A stretch of 64,000 nt of DNA from Verrucomicrobiota bacterium (GCA_030835305.1 JAURPJ010000125.1:1-64000); one strand, 5' to 3'. Shown: positions 1 through 9,001, numbered from the stretch's first letter. Notes: a model not told the origin generated them from the sequence alone. Made by a program: numbers and translations.

Positions 1-425
1 GGATCGTTCCGAAAATCTCCGATAAATTCAAGTTCGCGCAGATGCACATTCTCTATGCGATAAACTCCGCTCCAAACCGCTCCAACGTCCACTTGGGCGT
101 CAATTCCCCGCGCATTGATATTCCGCATGCCATTCAACCCCTTGAAGGAAAAATTGTCGGTCTTCACGCTCCAACCATCCCACTGGAAAATTGAAAGTTC
201 GGCATCTCCGTTAAGTTCATAACCAACCTCCTCGCCGAGCATCAACCTGAATTCATCACTTCGCAAATAGCTTCGAATCGAGTTGTATCCAACAATCAAT
301 CCGGCCAAAATTAAAACCGCAAAAATCCCCCCTGCGAAATACACCCACTTCATCGATCCTCTCTTGCGAGACTTACGACTCCGCGCCTCGCGCGCTTTTG
401 ATTTCCGACTTCTCCGACTGGCCAT
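1..425 (-). CDS. N-terminal part of a membrane-anchored protein (runs off the window)
   Basis: The reading frame is open from the window edge to an ATG at 423-425. The first 23 residues are almost all Arg, Lys and Ser, followed by one hydrophobic segment (about residues 28-46, WVYFAGGIFAVLILAGLIVG), so a cytoplasmic basic tail plus a single membrane anchor with the rest outside is inferred. AGGA lies 7 nt before this ATG and favours it. A second in-frame ATG at 351-353, just before the hydrophobic segment, also has a GAGAGGA-like site and is the alternative start. The visible 140 residues resemble the start of AsmA-like or DUF-type periplasmic proteins only in general layout. I do not recognise the family. 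Confidence 0.6.
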   Translation of the reverse strand, partial: MASRRSRKSKAREARSRKSRKRGSMKWVYFAGGIFAVLILAGLIVGYNSIRSYLRSDEFRLMLGEEVGYELNGDAELSIFQWDGWSVKTDNFSFKGLNGMRNINARGIDAQVDVGAVWSGVYRIENVHLRELEFIGDFRND

Positions 426-565
426 ACTGGAATCCTAGCAGCGAGTTCAACTTAGCCAATCCGGCAAAATCACTTTTTCGCCGGGAAAAAAATTGGTCCA
501 CCGTCAATACTGACTGGCACAGGAGCGAAAACGATCTCGTCGATACGCTGTCTCGAGGTTTGTGC

Positions 566-1381
566 TTAGAACGTCCGATCGTAGCGCTCAACTCCCGAAA
601 CGATAGCCCGGGCTGCTGCAGCCTGGTAACTTGAAGTTTTGCAACGGGAACGCTCATAAGAATTGCTGATAAATCCGCACTCCACCAATACAGCGGGGCA
701 AAGCGTGTGACTGAGAACGGAAAACTTTTTGAATTTGTATCCCCGATCTCGTACTTTGAGGTTACTCACAAGGTGACTCTGAATGCTCTTCGCAAGAAAA
801 CTGCCACGCTTGCCAACATAAAACGTTTCCGCTCCCCGGGCGCCAGTATGAGGAGTGGCGTTGAAGTGAATACTAACAAAAATACAGTTGCGATACTTGT
901 TCGAGATCTCAGCCCGACGACGAAGGTCCACAAAAACATCGCTGCGACGAATCATCGTGACGAGATATCCCTTGCTCTTCAGGGAAGCCTCGACGCGGCA
1001 AGCCACCTTCAAATTAAGATCAGATTCCCGGACGCCGCCCCAAACCGCGCCCCGGTCCTTGCCGCCATGGCCCGCATCAATAATAACTCTGAGAGACTTG
1101 GAGGCCGTTTGGGATTTGGGCGGCCGGCTGGCATTCAAGACCCGGGTCGCTATCTTAAGAGTTTTCGACGGAATTTTAAGCACCTGTCCGACCCTCAAGC
1201 TATCTTTGTCCTTAATCCCGTTATACGCCGCAAGACTCTCCATCGAGACTCCATACTTAAGCGATATTCGATAGAGATTCTCAGCCTTCCTGACGGTGTG
1301 CGTCAGCCCCATTGACAGAGCACACGAAAAAACGGCAAACATGACGCCAACTAGATATTTTTTTAGCCAAAAGAGCCTCAT
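566..1381 (-). CDS. LysM domain N-acetylmuramoyl-L-alanine amidase (Amidase_3)
   Basis: A 271-residue secreted cell-wall hydrolase that should cut the amide bond between N-acetylmuramic acid and the stem peptide. Residues 1-27 form a signal peptide. Residues about 28-71 are a LysM peptidoglycan-binding repeat (HTVRKAENLYRISLKYGV, ending LRVGQVLKIP). Residues about 97-268 are an Amidase_3 domain with the zinc-site motifs IIDAGHGGKDRGA, the acidic residue in GGVRESDLN, SIHFNA and the late VECGF. Length and order match AmiC/CwlM-like enzymes of Gram-negatives. It is followed at 426-565 by about 140 bases without a gene. Assignment to the family is firm; the exact division role is not visible. 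Confidence 0.93.
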   Translation of the reverse strand: MRLFWLKKYLVGVMFAVFSCALSMGLTHTVRKAENLYRISLKYGVSMESLAAYNGIKDKDSLRVGQVLKIPSKTLKIATRVLNASRPPKSQTASKSLRVIIDAGHGGKDRGAVWGGVRESDLNLKVACRVEASLKSKGYLVTMIRRSDVFVDLRRRAEISNKYRNCIFVSIHFNATPHTGARGAETFYVGKRGSFLAKSIQSHLVSNLKVRDRGYKFKKFSVLSHTLCPAVLVECGFISNSYERSRCKTSSYQAAAARAIVSGVERYDRTF

Positions 1382-1463
1382 AATCGCAAAACTTGCGATT
1401 TTCTATTCTCAGAAATCCCTTAAGTCAACGAAGTTTTTAAAAAATGTCGATAGTCATGCAAAA

Positions 1464-2318
1464 CTAACCTTTAACCTCCACCCTATTTGCTCTGAAGAGC
1501 GGGAGAACCAAATAAACCACGAAAATTGCAGCTGGAGTGTAAACGGTCCACTTGACAATAAGTCCCAAAAGCAGGGCAAATCCCAATAGAGTCCAAACAT
1601 TGGCTTTGGTCTTGAGATCAATCTTTTTAAAACTTGGGTAGCGCACGTTACTCACCATTAAGATCGAAATTCCGAGAATCATTCCGGCCAAAACGTAGGA
1701 CCAAAGGCCCAGAGAACGATCATTCTCGGCCAAACTAATCATAATGAAGGTTAATGAGGCCACAAAACCCGCGGCCATGGGAATAGGAATGCCCCGAAAG
1801 TCACCGCTGGTCGAGCCGATCCGCGCGAGACAATTAAATCGCGCCAGCCTTATTCCACCACATAGCAAATAGATAAAGGCAATCGCCCAGGTCAGTCCAC
1901 GCTCGCGCGTCCCATTCGGATCAAACACTTCCGGCAATTGGAGATCACCCAAAACCGCACGCGAGACCAACATCGCCGGAGCGAGACCGAACGAAACCAT
2001 ATCAGCCAGCGAGTCAAACTCCTGACCAAAGGGAGATTCCTGACCTCCCAGCCTCGCAAGCCGCCCGTCAAGAAGATCAAAAAAACACGAGCCGAAAATA
2101 TAGAGCATTGCTTTCTCGTAGTATCCCTTCGAGATCATGGCTTTCTCGTGGAAATCCAAATCCCCAAGGAGGTCTTCAGCCTGCATCCCCTGAAAAATCG
2201 TCAGGATCGCCAAAAATCCGCACAAGAGATTGCCCGCCGTCATTAAATTCGGCAAAAGGTAAATTTTGGGTTCTTGGTCTTCTTGTTCCATGACTTCTAC
2301 AGTTGGCAACATTGTCAA
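1464..2318 (-). CDS. pssA: CDP-diacylglycerol--serine O-phosphatidyltransferase
   Basis: A 284-residue integral membrane enzyme making phosphatidylserine from CDP-diacylglycerol and serine, the first step to phosphatidylethanolamine. The CDP-alcohol phosphotransferase signature is complete: DGRLAR, then G eight residues on, then EFDSLAD (pattern DGxxAR-x8-Gx3Dx3D) around residues 82-107. Several hydrophobic helices follow. The start is uncertain among close ATGs (residues 1, 3, 10); the first is used. It is transcribed away from the rhodanese-like gene at 2387, with a 68-bp divergent spacer that must contain both promoters. No phosphatidylserine decarboxylase gene is adjacent. Confidence 0.9.
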   Translation of the reverse strand: MTMLPTVEVMEQEDQEPKIYLLPNLMTAGNLLCGFLAILTIFQGMQAEDLLGDLDFHEKAMISKGYYEKAMLYIFGSCFFDLLDGRLARLGGQESPFGQEFDSLADMVSFGLAPAMLVSRAVLGDLQLPEVFDPNGTRERGLTWAIAFIYLLCGGIRLARFNCLARIGSTSGDFRGIPIPMAAGFVASLTFIMISLAENDRSLGLWSYVLAGMILGISILMVSNVRYPSFKKIDLKTKANVWTLLGFALLLGLIVKWTVYTPAAIFVVYLVLPLFRANRVEVKG

Positions 2319-2386
2319 AGGTCTTCGCCCTTGGAAAGTCTCAACTCCCCTCTTTCCCCGAAGGGATTCTCTGTCATCGTTAGGCT

Positions 2387-2932
2387 ATGCCAGCTGAGAT
2401 GACCGCGGAACTTACCATGAAATCCCTTCTCGCCCAATACCCGGGAGCAAGGAGAGCCCTCTTCTCCGCATTCCACATTGGGGGCTGCCAATCCTGCGCC
2501 TACAAGCTCGATGAAACTCTTGAAGAGGTTTGCAAAAATCATGAGATCGATTTGGAAACCGCCCTCCAATGCCTTGTCGAAAGCCAGGAACATGACGCCA
2601 GCATGTTTATTTCGCCTGAAGAATTGAAAGCCCTGCTTGATGGCGATGAACCCTTCGTCCTTCTAGACACCCGGACCCGCGAGGAGTTCGAGGCAATTAC
2701 CCTGCCGGGAGCCCAACTCATGACCTTGGAACTGCAAAACAGCTTGTTTGCCCACAAGAAGACTGATCAAAAAATCATCCTGATTGATCATCAGGGTCGA
2801 AGTGTCCTCGATCACTGCGCATGGTTCAGGGGGCATGGGCTCGCCGGGACCTTCGGAGTCGATGGCGGGATTGATCGTTACGCCCGGGAAGTCGACTCCT
2901 CAATCCCCCGCTATCGGCTTGAAATGGATTAA
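2387..2932 (+). CDS. DUF1858/ScdA_N-like plus rhodanese-like domain protein, catalytic Cys missing
   Basis: 181 residues. Residues about 8-65 resemble the small helical DUF1858/ScdA_N module (QYPGARRALFSAFHIGGCQSC, then ETLEEVC), with a CxxC pair. Residues about 72-170 are a rhodanese fold: LLDTRTREEFEAITLPGA is the typical first half. In active rhodaneses the loop after the central strand begins with the persulfide-bearing Cys (CxxGxRS). Here the loop reads IDHQGRSVLDHC, with Asp at that place, so sulfur transfer by the usual route is unlikely. Such inactive rhodanese domains are known as binding or regulatory modules. Function here is not determined. Confidence 0.8.
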   Translation: MPAEMTAELTMKSLLAQYPGARRALFSAFHIGGCQSCAYKLDETLEEVCKNHEIDLETALQCLVESQEHDASMFISPEELKALLDGDEPFVLLDTRTREEFEAITLPGAQLMTLELQNSLFAHKKTDQKIILIDHQGRSVLDHCAWFRGHGLAGTFGVDGGIDRYAREVDSSIPRYRLEMD

Positions 2933-2941
2933 GGTGAATGA

Positions 2942-2970
2942 AGCACCCCGCTTCCTGGGTGCTGAGAGTT
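2942..2970. terminator. Hairpin between convergent genes
   Basis: AGCACCC (2942-2948) pairs with GGGTGCT (2957-2963) across an 8-nt loop. It lies between the end of the rhodanese-like gene (2932) and the end of the PDZ gene (2989), which converge. The T-rich stretch after it is short (AGTTTT), so a factor-independent terminator is plausible but weak. Confidence 0.45.
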
Positions 2971-2988
2971 TTGAGAGGACTTTGAAAA

Positions 2989-4002
2989 TTATTCGCCCTT
3001 CTTTCCTGGAGCGCCTTCCTGACTACCTTTCTGTTTTTGAAGAAGGTCACGCCCGTTCAGCTGCAGTCGAAATCCATTTCCGTTACCACGATTATCGAGT
3101 CGCTCAACTCGCTCACGGTATTCCTCAGGCACTGCCGCCTTGTCGATATCATTATCGTAAGGTCCCTCAAAGAGAAGGTTTCCATCCTTGTCGCGGATCG
3201 CAAGTTCACGCTGACCATCGGTCATCCTCATTTCAATCGATCCATCTTCATCGACAAACTTCATTGAGCCGATTCCACGGAATCCCATCTTGAGATTCTT
3301 CTCATCGAGCATGTCGCCCCCGAGATTAAACTTGAACTGTTGGAAGCCTCCGGCATTTCCGCCAAGCGCTTTTTCAAGCTGCTCCATCATCTCCTTCTGC
3401 AACTTGTCGTTGCCGAGGTCACCCAAGGCATTCTGAAGTTGCTCGTTCAGCAGACGATTCATATCGGCCGCCGGGTTGGGAATAATTGCCTGGGGTGGGA
3501 AATTCTGGATGGCAGGCGCTTCACCAAGGGTCAACTTTTGCTCGATCGTCTTTCCACGACGAATAATCTTCAAGGTCACTTCGTCACCGGGATTATAGCC
3601 AGTGATGACCTCACGGAGCGAGTCCTGATCGGTGAGCTTCTTGTCATCAACCGACACGATAATGTCCAACTCGTTGAGACCGGCCAGACCAGCGGGACTA
3701 GTAGGCTTCACCGTACTAAGCAAAAGGCCTCCCTCAAGTTCAAGATGCGCGCGAAGAGCTTCGCTTGCCGCATCTCCCCGAACGCCGAGATAGGCTACCT
3801 TCTCAATTGGCATCTGCTTGGGCGCCACTTTGCCCCCATCTCTCTTGTCAGCTTTATCAGCCCTTTGATCGTCTCCGAGGATTCCCCCCTTAGGCTGGGC
3901 AGGAGTTTTCTCAGTTGTTTTGTCCCCGCCCGGACGCTCGATTGCCGAAAGGCTAAGAAGAGAACAGAGAAGAGCTGTCAGCCCGATTGTTGTGATTTTC
4001 AT
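2989..4002 (-). CDS. Secreted PDZ-domain protein of the sigma/anti-sigma operon
   Basis: 337 residues from the ATG at 4000-4002; a further in-frame ATG lies 15 nt upstream at 4015-4017. Residues 1-20 are a signal peptide (MKITTIGLTALLCSLLSLSA). Residues about 70-155 form a PDZ domain with the typical PTSPAGLAGLNELDIIVSVD and GDEVTLKIIRRGK segments, but no protease domain precedes it. The rest is charged and rich in Asp, Gly and Asn, ending in a Lys/Gly tail. It is the last gene of a minus-strand run after an ECF sigma factor and an anti-sigma-like membrane protein. That position suggests a periplasmic sensor or effector of the sigma system (inference from order only). Confidence 0.78.
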   Translation of the reverse strand: MKITTIGLTALLCSLLSLSAIERPGGDKTTEKTPAQPKGGILGDDQRADKADKRDGGKVAPKQMPIEKVAYLGVRGDAASEALRAHLELEGGLLLSTVKPTSPAGLAGLNELDIIVSVDDKKLTDQDSLREVITGYNPGDEVTLKIIRRGKTIEQKLTLGEAPAIQNFPPQAIIPNPAADMNRLLNEQLQNALGDLGNDKLQKEMMEQLEKALGGNAGGFQQFKFNLGGDMLDEKNLKMGFRGIGSMKFVDEDGSIEMRMTDGQRELAIRDKDGNLLFEGPYDNDIDKAAVPEEYRERVERLDNRGNGNGFRLQLNGRDLLQKQKGSQEGAPGKKGE

Positions 4003-4051
4003 AGCTGGATCTTTCATTCGTCCATTGAGCGACTTGCCTCAAAAAATTTGT

Positions 4052-4714
4052 TTAATCAAATTTCACCGGAGTGAAAGTCACCTCTCTTTTGGGCTGCTCG
4101 ATGATCAATTTTTCACCGCGCTCATTCACAAACTGCAGCTCGTTGTTCACGTGCACCTCCACGCAACGAAGCGGCTGCCCCCTCTTGGTCCAAACCACCC
4201 CGTGATCCTTTGCCGAGACCACCGAAGCACGCGCGTCCTCGGGCGTGAACACAACAGGCGCCGTGTTTCCATTGCTAAGGTCCGGGATTCGTTCCGCGAC
4301 CGGCTCGGATTGGGAAAAAGGGTTACTCGAAAGAATAGCAGCACCCGCACCCAGAACAGCGACGGCGGCCACCGACCGGATCCCAAGCCACGATGACCGG
4401 CGGTCAACGACTTCCGGGTGAATCGCAACGATCTTTTCCTCCACCGGCACCTCCTCGTGCCAACGTGCCATCGCATCATCAAGACGGGAAATCATATCCG
4501 CAGGAACGCCATAAGGTACCAGTCCACGAAGGCTTTCTTCCAAAGCCGAAAGCTCGCCATCCGATGAGGCTACGATAATTTTTTCTTCGCGCCTAGAAAT
4601 CCCCTCGACTGCCGAAGCCATGGCACCGTCGAGCCGATCAAGAAGAGATTCTGACATTGGAGCCGGGTACAATTTCTTCAATTCGTTTTCGAGAGTGATG
4701 GAATCAATATCCAT
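4052..4714 (-). CDS. Putative membrane anti-sigma factor with an internal repeat
   Basis: 220 residues with one membrane segment at about residues 117-132 (VAAVAVLGAGAAIL), giving a cytoplasmic N-half and a periplasmic C-half. It lies directly downstream of an ECF sigma gene (50-bp gap), the usual place for the cognate anti-sigma factor. The N-half lacks the zinc anti-sigma HxxxCxxC motif. Instead a module is present twice: ELKKLYPAPMSESLLDRLDG followed by AMA, and SLRGLVPYGVPADMISRLDD followed by AMA. Each could be a sigma-binding helical unit (inference). The C-half ends with an FTPVKF-like strand. The family is not recognised by name. Confidence 0.6.
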   Translation of the reverse strand: MDIDSITLENELKKLYPAPMSESLLDRLDGAMASAVEGISRREEKIIVASSDGELSALEESLRGLVPYGVPADMISRLDDAMARWHEEVPVEEKIVAIHPEVVDRRSSWLGIRSVAAVAVLGAGAAILSSNPFSQSEPVAERIPDLSNGNTAPVVFTPEDARASVVSAKDHGVVWTKRGQPLRCVEVHVNNELQFVNERGEKLIIEQPKREVTFTPVKFD

Positions 4715-4764
4715 AGGTTTGTGTATCGGGAATTAGGGTTTGTGTGGGCCTTTCAATCCGCAGC

Positions 4765-5349
4765 TTAGATGTCCTCATTCAAGCGTGCCGTTGCGAGTTG
4801 TTTTCTTAGAGCTTCGATTCCGTAGCGATATCGCGATGCCGCCGTGTTGAGCGAGATATTGAGGGCTTCACCGATCTCGGCAAAAGTGCACTCGCCCCAT
4901 AGCTTCATGCTGATCACTTCGGAAAATTTCTTGGGTAGAGTCTTCATCCCCTCGATGAGAATGCGGCGAGTCTCATCCTGACTCTCTCCTTCTTCAAAGA
5001 GAGGCATCTCAATATCTCGCCCCAGAGAGCGCTCATCCTTCACAACATTCTCTTCTCGCTTTCGCCGTCGGTCATCCTTCCGCCCCAGGTCGATCGCCTC
5101 TCTGCGAATCTGCGTATAAACGAAAGCGAGCCACGAGTCCAGCCCTCCCACGAACGATCCCTCTTCAACCTTGCGGGCCAATTTCACGAGAGCGTCTTGC
5201 AAGACATCTTCAGCATCCGCGATACTCCGCGTCTGCTGTCTCGCGAATAATAGGAGCTTCGAACCATGTTCGTCGAGCCACGGTCGGAAGCGTGACGAAT
5301 TCTTGTTTTGCCTGATTACCGAATTCACGTGTTTTTCTGTGCCTGCCAT
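4765..5349 (-). CDS. ECF-type RNA polymerase sigma factor
   Basis: Region 2 is visible in RSIADAEDVLQDALVKLAR and region 4 in MKLWGECTFAEIGEALNISL followed by NTAASRYRYGIEALRK, the helix-turn-helix that reads the -35 element. The ORF is open up to 5493, where an ATG abuts the stop of the M29-like gene, but the residues before MAGTEKH show no family likeness. I therefore chose the ATG at 5347-5349 (194 residues), with 5391 as an alternative. The next gene downstream is the anti-sigma-like protein and then the PDZ protein, so a membrane-stress regulon is likely. No target promoter motif could be deduced here. Confidence 0.85.
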   Translation of the reverse strand: MAGTEKHVNSVIRQNKNSSRFRPWLDEHGSKLLLFARQQTRSIADAEDVLQDALVKLARKVEEGSFVGGLDSWLAFVYTQIRREAIDLGRKDDRRRKREENVVKDERSLGRDIEMPLFEEGESQDETRRILIEGMKTLPKKFSEVISMKLWGECTFAEIGEALNISLNTAASRYRYGIEALRKQLATARLNEDI

Positions 5350-5493
5350 AGGAGCGCTGCAGATTAGGGATTTCGTTTTGTTAAGTTCCATTTTATCGCA
5401 TTCAGGACGCCATGCAAGATCTCTCCTTGAAACAAAAACGGCCCACTCGATAAACGAACGGACCGCTTGGGATTGTGATCTCAGCAGATCCAT

Positions 5494-6717
5494 CTAGGCC
5501 GGAATCAGCTCCTCGGGCGATTTTTCGCAAAGGGCATTCATCACATAGTTGGCAGGCCGGAAGTTTTCGATGACTACCTCTGTGCGTTCGCCCCAATTCA
5601 TGCGAACCTCCTTAACATTGAAGTTCGGAGTTTTGTGAGGAGCGAACAAAATATCGTCATGAGTGCTGTTCTCGTGCTTTTTGAACATCTGGGGAACGAT
5701 GTCGCCCCCCAAGTGGTCGTCACGACCAGTTGCAAGATGACAGGTGCCCAGCACCTTCTCATCTTGAATGTCCTGATAAGAGACCGGCAGGACCTGGGTA
5801 CCAAATCCGAGTTCACCCAGAGTGCCCGTCATCGGGTCATCTGCAAGACGGGCGTTGTGGTCGTCGATCGTGGCCTGATTCCCCTCAATGAGGGTCGATT
5901 TCACCACATCACGATTCACAACATCAAGGACTCCCAGCGTCCCGTCTTCGTATTTCATTGGAAATTTCCCGCGGGCGTTCTGCGGAACAAAGTAGACCTC
6001 TCCCGCCGGAAGATTGGCAATATCGGGTGTTGTTCCACGACAAAGGCCATGCGACTTCTGGGCTTCCTGTCCGGCAAGGCCGAGCCATGCCGTCAAAATT
6101 TCACCGTCCTCAAGCTCGAAATCAATCTCCACCGAATCCGCCTTCGTCAGTGCCGCCCTCATTTTTTCGGCGTCGTCAGACACCTCCTGGTAATTCACCG
6201 CGAGTCCCGAATTCAAGATAACATCGTTCATGCCGTGCATTGTCGCGCCGCGAAAATTGAACTCCTTGCACTTCGCCGTCAACGGAGCAGTCGCAGACCA
6301 AGTCGAAATGCAGAGGACAATATCATATTTTGAGTAGATGTCACGATCCAGCGAAAGCTGATTTCCCTCGATATCCCAGACCTCGTCGCTCATATCAAGA
6401 TTCGACCCGTAGGTGTAGTTGTAAGCAAACATCTCGCCTCCGATCATTCCCAATTCCTTGAGAACTCCGTCTTGGAGCCCCTCATAAAAGTAGGTGTAGG
6501 CATTGTTCTGAACCTCAAATTGATCCTCGCCCCGAAAAGCGAAGTCCTTGATCCACTTCGCCGGGTCCTGAAAGTCAACGAGAATACAAACACGACACCC
6601 CTCGGTCGGGGCGAAAACAGTGTCAAGAAGGCGATTTAATTCAAATTTTGGGAAGGTCCGCTTCTCCGGATTCAGGAGAATTTCTTCCTCGAGATACGAT
6701 GGTTTATTCATGCGCAA
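5494..6717 (-). CDS. M29-family-like aminopeptidase
   Basis: 407 residues, cytoplasmic (no signal). The C-terminal half carries the hallmarks of thermophilic-type M29 aminopeptidases: ANLPAGEVYFVP with the first metal-binding Glu, GTLGELGFGT with the second Glu, GTCHLATGRDDHLGG with metal-binding His, and STHDDILF with the next His/Asp pair. These enzymes use two metal ions to release N-terminal amino acids from peptides. The N-terminal half is less conserved. Start at 6717 (MRMNK) or 6711 (MNK) cannot be decided. It lies between the sigma gene and the DUF151 gene on the same strand and may be co-transcribed with them. Confidence 0.75.
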   Translation of the reverse strand: MRMNKPSYLEEEILLNPEKRTFPKFELNRLLDTVFAPTEGCRVCILVDFQDPAKWIKDFAFRGEDQFEVQNNAYTYFYEGLQDGVLKELGMIGGEMFAYNYTYGSNLDMSDEVWDIEGNQLSLDRDIYSKYDIVLCISTWSATAPLTAKCKEFNFRGATMHGMNDVILNSGLAVNYQEVSDDAEKMRAALTKADSVEIDFELEDGEILTAWLGLAGQEAQKSHGLCRGTTPDIANLPAGEVYFVPQNARGKFPMKYEDGTLGVLDVVNRDVVKSTLIEGNQATIDDHNARLADDPMTGTLGELGFGTQVLPVSYQDIQDEKVLGTCHLATGRDDHLGGDIVPQMFKKHENSTHDDILFAPHKTPNFNVKEVRMNWGERTEVVIENFRPANYVMNALCEKSPEELIPA

Positions 6718-6764
6718 TATCTTATCGCCCCCCTAAAGTCCCGCAAGCGATCTTTTGAATTCGG

Positions 6765-7229
6765 CTAAACCCCAAAGCCCTCGGGCGGGTTTTCCTGATT
6801 TCGCAAGCTGTCGAGAGCCTCGCTCATGTCCTCAAGCTTCTCCCACACTTCCGGGACCACGAAAACCGGGGCTTCATGCCTGACCGCCAGGGCCAGACAA
6901 TCGCTGGGTCGGGCATCGAGCTCCACGATCTTCTTCTCCATGATCTCGTTCTCGGCCTTGATGATGAGGCGGGCAAAAAAGATCTCCCCTTCCTGCTTCA
7001 CAATCGTGGTGTGAAGCATTTCCGCGCCGAAAGCATCGAGCGTCTGCGCAAAGAGATCGTGCGACAGAGGTCGGGGAGGGACCGCCCCCGACAGCACGGC
7101 ATTGATGGAAGCGCCTATCGCCGGATCGATGTAAAAAACGATCACCTTTTCCCCATCACCAAGAAAAACGGCACATCCCGCCGGGGTTGGCAGGAGCGCC
7201 ACAGGCTCGACTCTGACCAAATCGCTCAT
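6765..7229 (-). CDS. Bifunctional nuclease family protein (DUF151)
   Basis: 154 residues matching the DUF151/BFN domain over nearly all its length: GDGEKVIVFYIDPAIGASI, RPLSHDLFAQTLDAFGA, IVELDARPSDCLALAVRHEA and PVFVVPEVWEK. Plant members of the family have been reported as RNase/DNase; the bacterial role is unclear. It lacks the UVR motif seen at the C-terminus of some members. It lies 44 bp downstream of cysJ and 47 bp before the aminopeptidase, all minus strand. Confidence 0.88.
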   Translation of the reverse strand: MSDLVRVEPVALLPTPAGCAVFLGDGEKVIVFYIDPAIGASINAVLSGAVPPRPLSHDLFAQTLDAFGAEMLHTTIVKQEGEIFFARLIIKAENEIMEKKIVELDARPSDCLALAVRHEAPVFVVPEVWEKLEDMSEALDSLRNQENPPEGFGV

Positions 7230-7273
7230 GCCGAAACCTCACCTCTTCGGCTCCGAAAAACCAGCACCGACTT

Positions 7274-9001
7274 TTAATAAACGTCGCGAGAGTAGCGTTT
7301 CTCTTTTTTCAAGTTTTTAAAATAATCCACTGCCTCCTCCTCGCTTAATCCGCCATGGGTCTGCGCGATCGTGTGAAGCGCCTTATCCACATCCTTCGCC
7401 ATACGCGAGGCATCACCACAGACGTAGAAATATCCGCCACCCTGCAGCCACTCCCAGAGCTCCGCTCCGGCTTCGAGCATCTTATCCTGAACGTATATCT
7501 TTTGCTCCTGGTCTCGAGAGAAGGCCAAATCAAGCTTGGTCAAAGTGCCGTTCTCAAGCGAGGCGTTGATTTCGTCCTCATAAATGAAGTCGGTAGCACG
7601 GTATGGATTACCAAAGAACAACCAATTCCGGCCACTAGCCTTGGAAACCTCGCGCTCTTCGAGGAAGGCACGGAAGGGAGCGATCCCCGTTCCCGGCCCT
7701 ACCATGATGACGTCTTTGGTAAGATCCTCGGGTAGACGGAAGGCCTTGTTATTGTGGACAAAAACTCCGGCACAAACATCTCCGACCCGATCCGCAAGAT
7801 AGGTGGAGCAAACGCCCCCCCGATCACGACCGTGAGTGTTGTAGCGGACAATCGCCACCGTCAGGTGAACCTCACCCGGATGGGCATTGGGACTTGAAGC
7901 GATGGAATAGAGACGTGGCTGCAATTTCTTCAGCACACTGACAAATTCCTCCCCGTCACCAAAATCAGCGGGATGGTCGTTGATCAAATCTATCAATTCA
8001 CGACCCCAGCAAAATTCCTCGATCTCCTCCCGGCTTCCGCCTTCGACAAGTGCGCGCAGAAAGGGCGAACCGGATCGTTCCGACCAAGCCTGCAAAAGCC
8101 TCTTGTTCAAACTTCGAATATCATAAGAGGTTATGAGAGCCTCGCGTAGCGGAGCCTCGTCTCCATTCGGAAGCGGCACTTCGTCCTTCACATTGAAGGG
8201 AAGCAGCGGAAGAATCTCGTCCACCACTTGGGCCGGATTATGCGACAGCACACCCAACGCATCACCAACTTGATATTCCAGCCCGGAATCCTTGAGAGAG
8301 AGCTCAACGTGATAGGTCTCACGCACCGATCCCGCCTTGTTCAAATCATACGAATTGAGCAAGGGAGAAGGAAACGGGTTTTTCTTTCCGTATTCCTCCC
8401 GCTCAGCGACTTCCTGGGCTACCGTCGCCGCCTCAATGCCACCCATCGCGGCAATGACCCCCTGCTTCCACTCGACAAATTCATCGTCATAATCGACATC
8501 GCAATCGATCCGCTTGAGCATCCGTTTGGCCCCAAAGGCCTCAAGGCGCTGGTCAAATTCGATTCCGCACTGGCAAAAATCGGGATACTCGCTGTCGCCC
8601 AGCGCAAAAACCGAATAATTGACCCCCTCAAGACTAGGGACGTCATCTCCCATGATGTATTCATGGAGGTCCGCCGCATTATCAGGCGGCTCGCCATCTC
8701 CGTAAGTGCTCGTGATGATCAAAAGATTCTTCTCCGTAGGCAGCTTGCTCTTGTCATAAGCCGCCATATCAAAAACCTCCGGCTCATAATTGCCCGCTTT
8801 CAAGGCTTTCATGAATTTCTTGGCAACCCTCTCGGAATTACCGGTCTGACTCCCCCACAAAATTGTCACGGGAATTGCAGGACCGGCCGGCTCGACTGAA
8901 ACAGCCTGGCCACCAAGTGCCTTGGTTAAAAAATCACTGAGCCAAGCGCGCTGCTCGGCGTTAAAAGGGGCATTTTCTGGAATGACAATCGGAGAACTCA
9001 T
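7274..9001 (-). CDS. cysJ: NADPH sulfite reductase flavoprotein (alpha) subunit
   Basis: 575 residues from the ATG at 8999-9001; the longer ORF to 9082 lacks family-like sequence. Order: flavodoxin domain (residues about 42-180, ILWGSQTGNSERVAKKF, TSTYGDGEPPDNA, FALGDSEYPDFCQCG), FAD-binding domain (RLYSIASSPNAHPGEVHLTV, then GVCSTYLADR), and NADPH-binding domain (MVGPGTGIAPFRAFLEER, FGNPYRATDFIYEDE), ending KKEKRYSRDVY as CysJ does. It passes electrons from NADPH through FAD and FMN to the sulfite reductase hemoprotein in sulfate assimilation. No cysI hemoprotein gene is adjacent, so its partner must lie elsewhere. The divergent 163-bp spacer to the next gene holds the promoters. Confidence 0.92.
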   Translation of the reverse strand: MSSPIVIPENAPFNAEQRAWLSDFLTKALGGQAVSVEPAGPAIPVTILWGSQTGNSERVAKKFMKALKAGNYEPEVFDMAAYDKSKLPTEKNLLIITSTYGDGEPPDNAADLHEYIMGDDVPSLEGVNYSVFALGDSEYPDFCQCGIEFDQRLEAFGAKRMLKRIDCDVDYDDEFVEWKQGVIAAMGGIEAATVAQEVAEREEYGKKNPFPSPLLNSYDLNKAGSVRETYHVELSLKDSGLEYQVGDALGVLSHNPAQVVDEILPLLPFNVKDEVPLPNGDEAPLREALITSYDIRSLNKRLLQAWSERSGSPFLRALVEGGSREEIEEFCWGRELIDLINDHPADFGDGEEFVSVLKKLQPRLYSIASSPNAHPGEVHLTVAIVRYNTHGRDRGGVCSTYLADRVGDVCAGVFVHNNKAFRLPEDLTKDVIMVGPGTGIAPFRAFLEEREVSKASGRNWLFFGNPYRATDFIYEDEINASLENGTLTKLDLAFSRDQEQKIYVQDKMLEAGAELWEWLQGGGYFYVCGDASRMAKDVDKALHTIAQTHGGLSEEEAVDYFKNLKKEKRYSRDVY

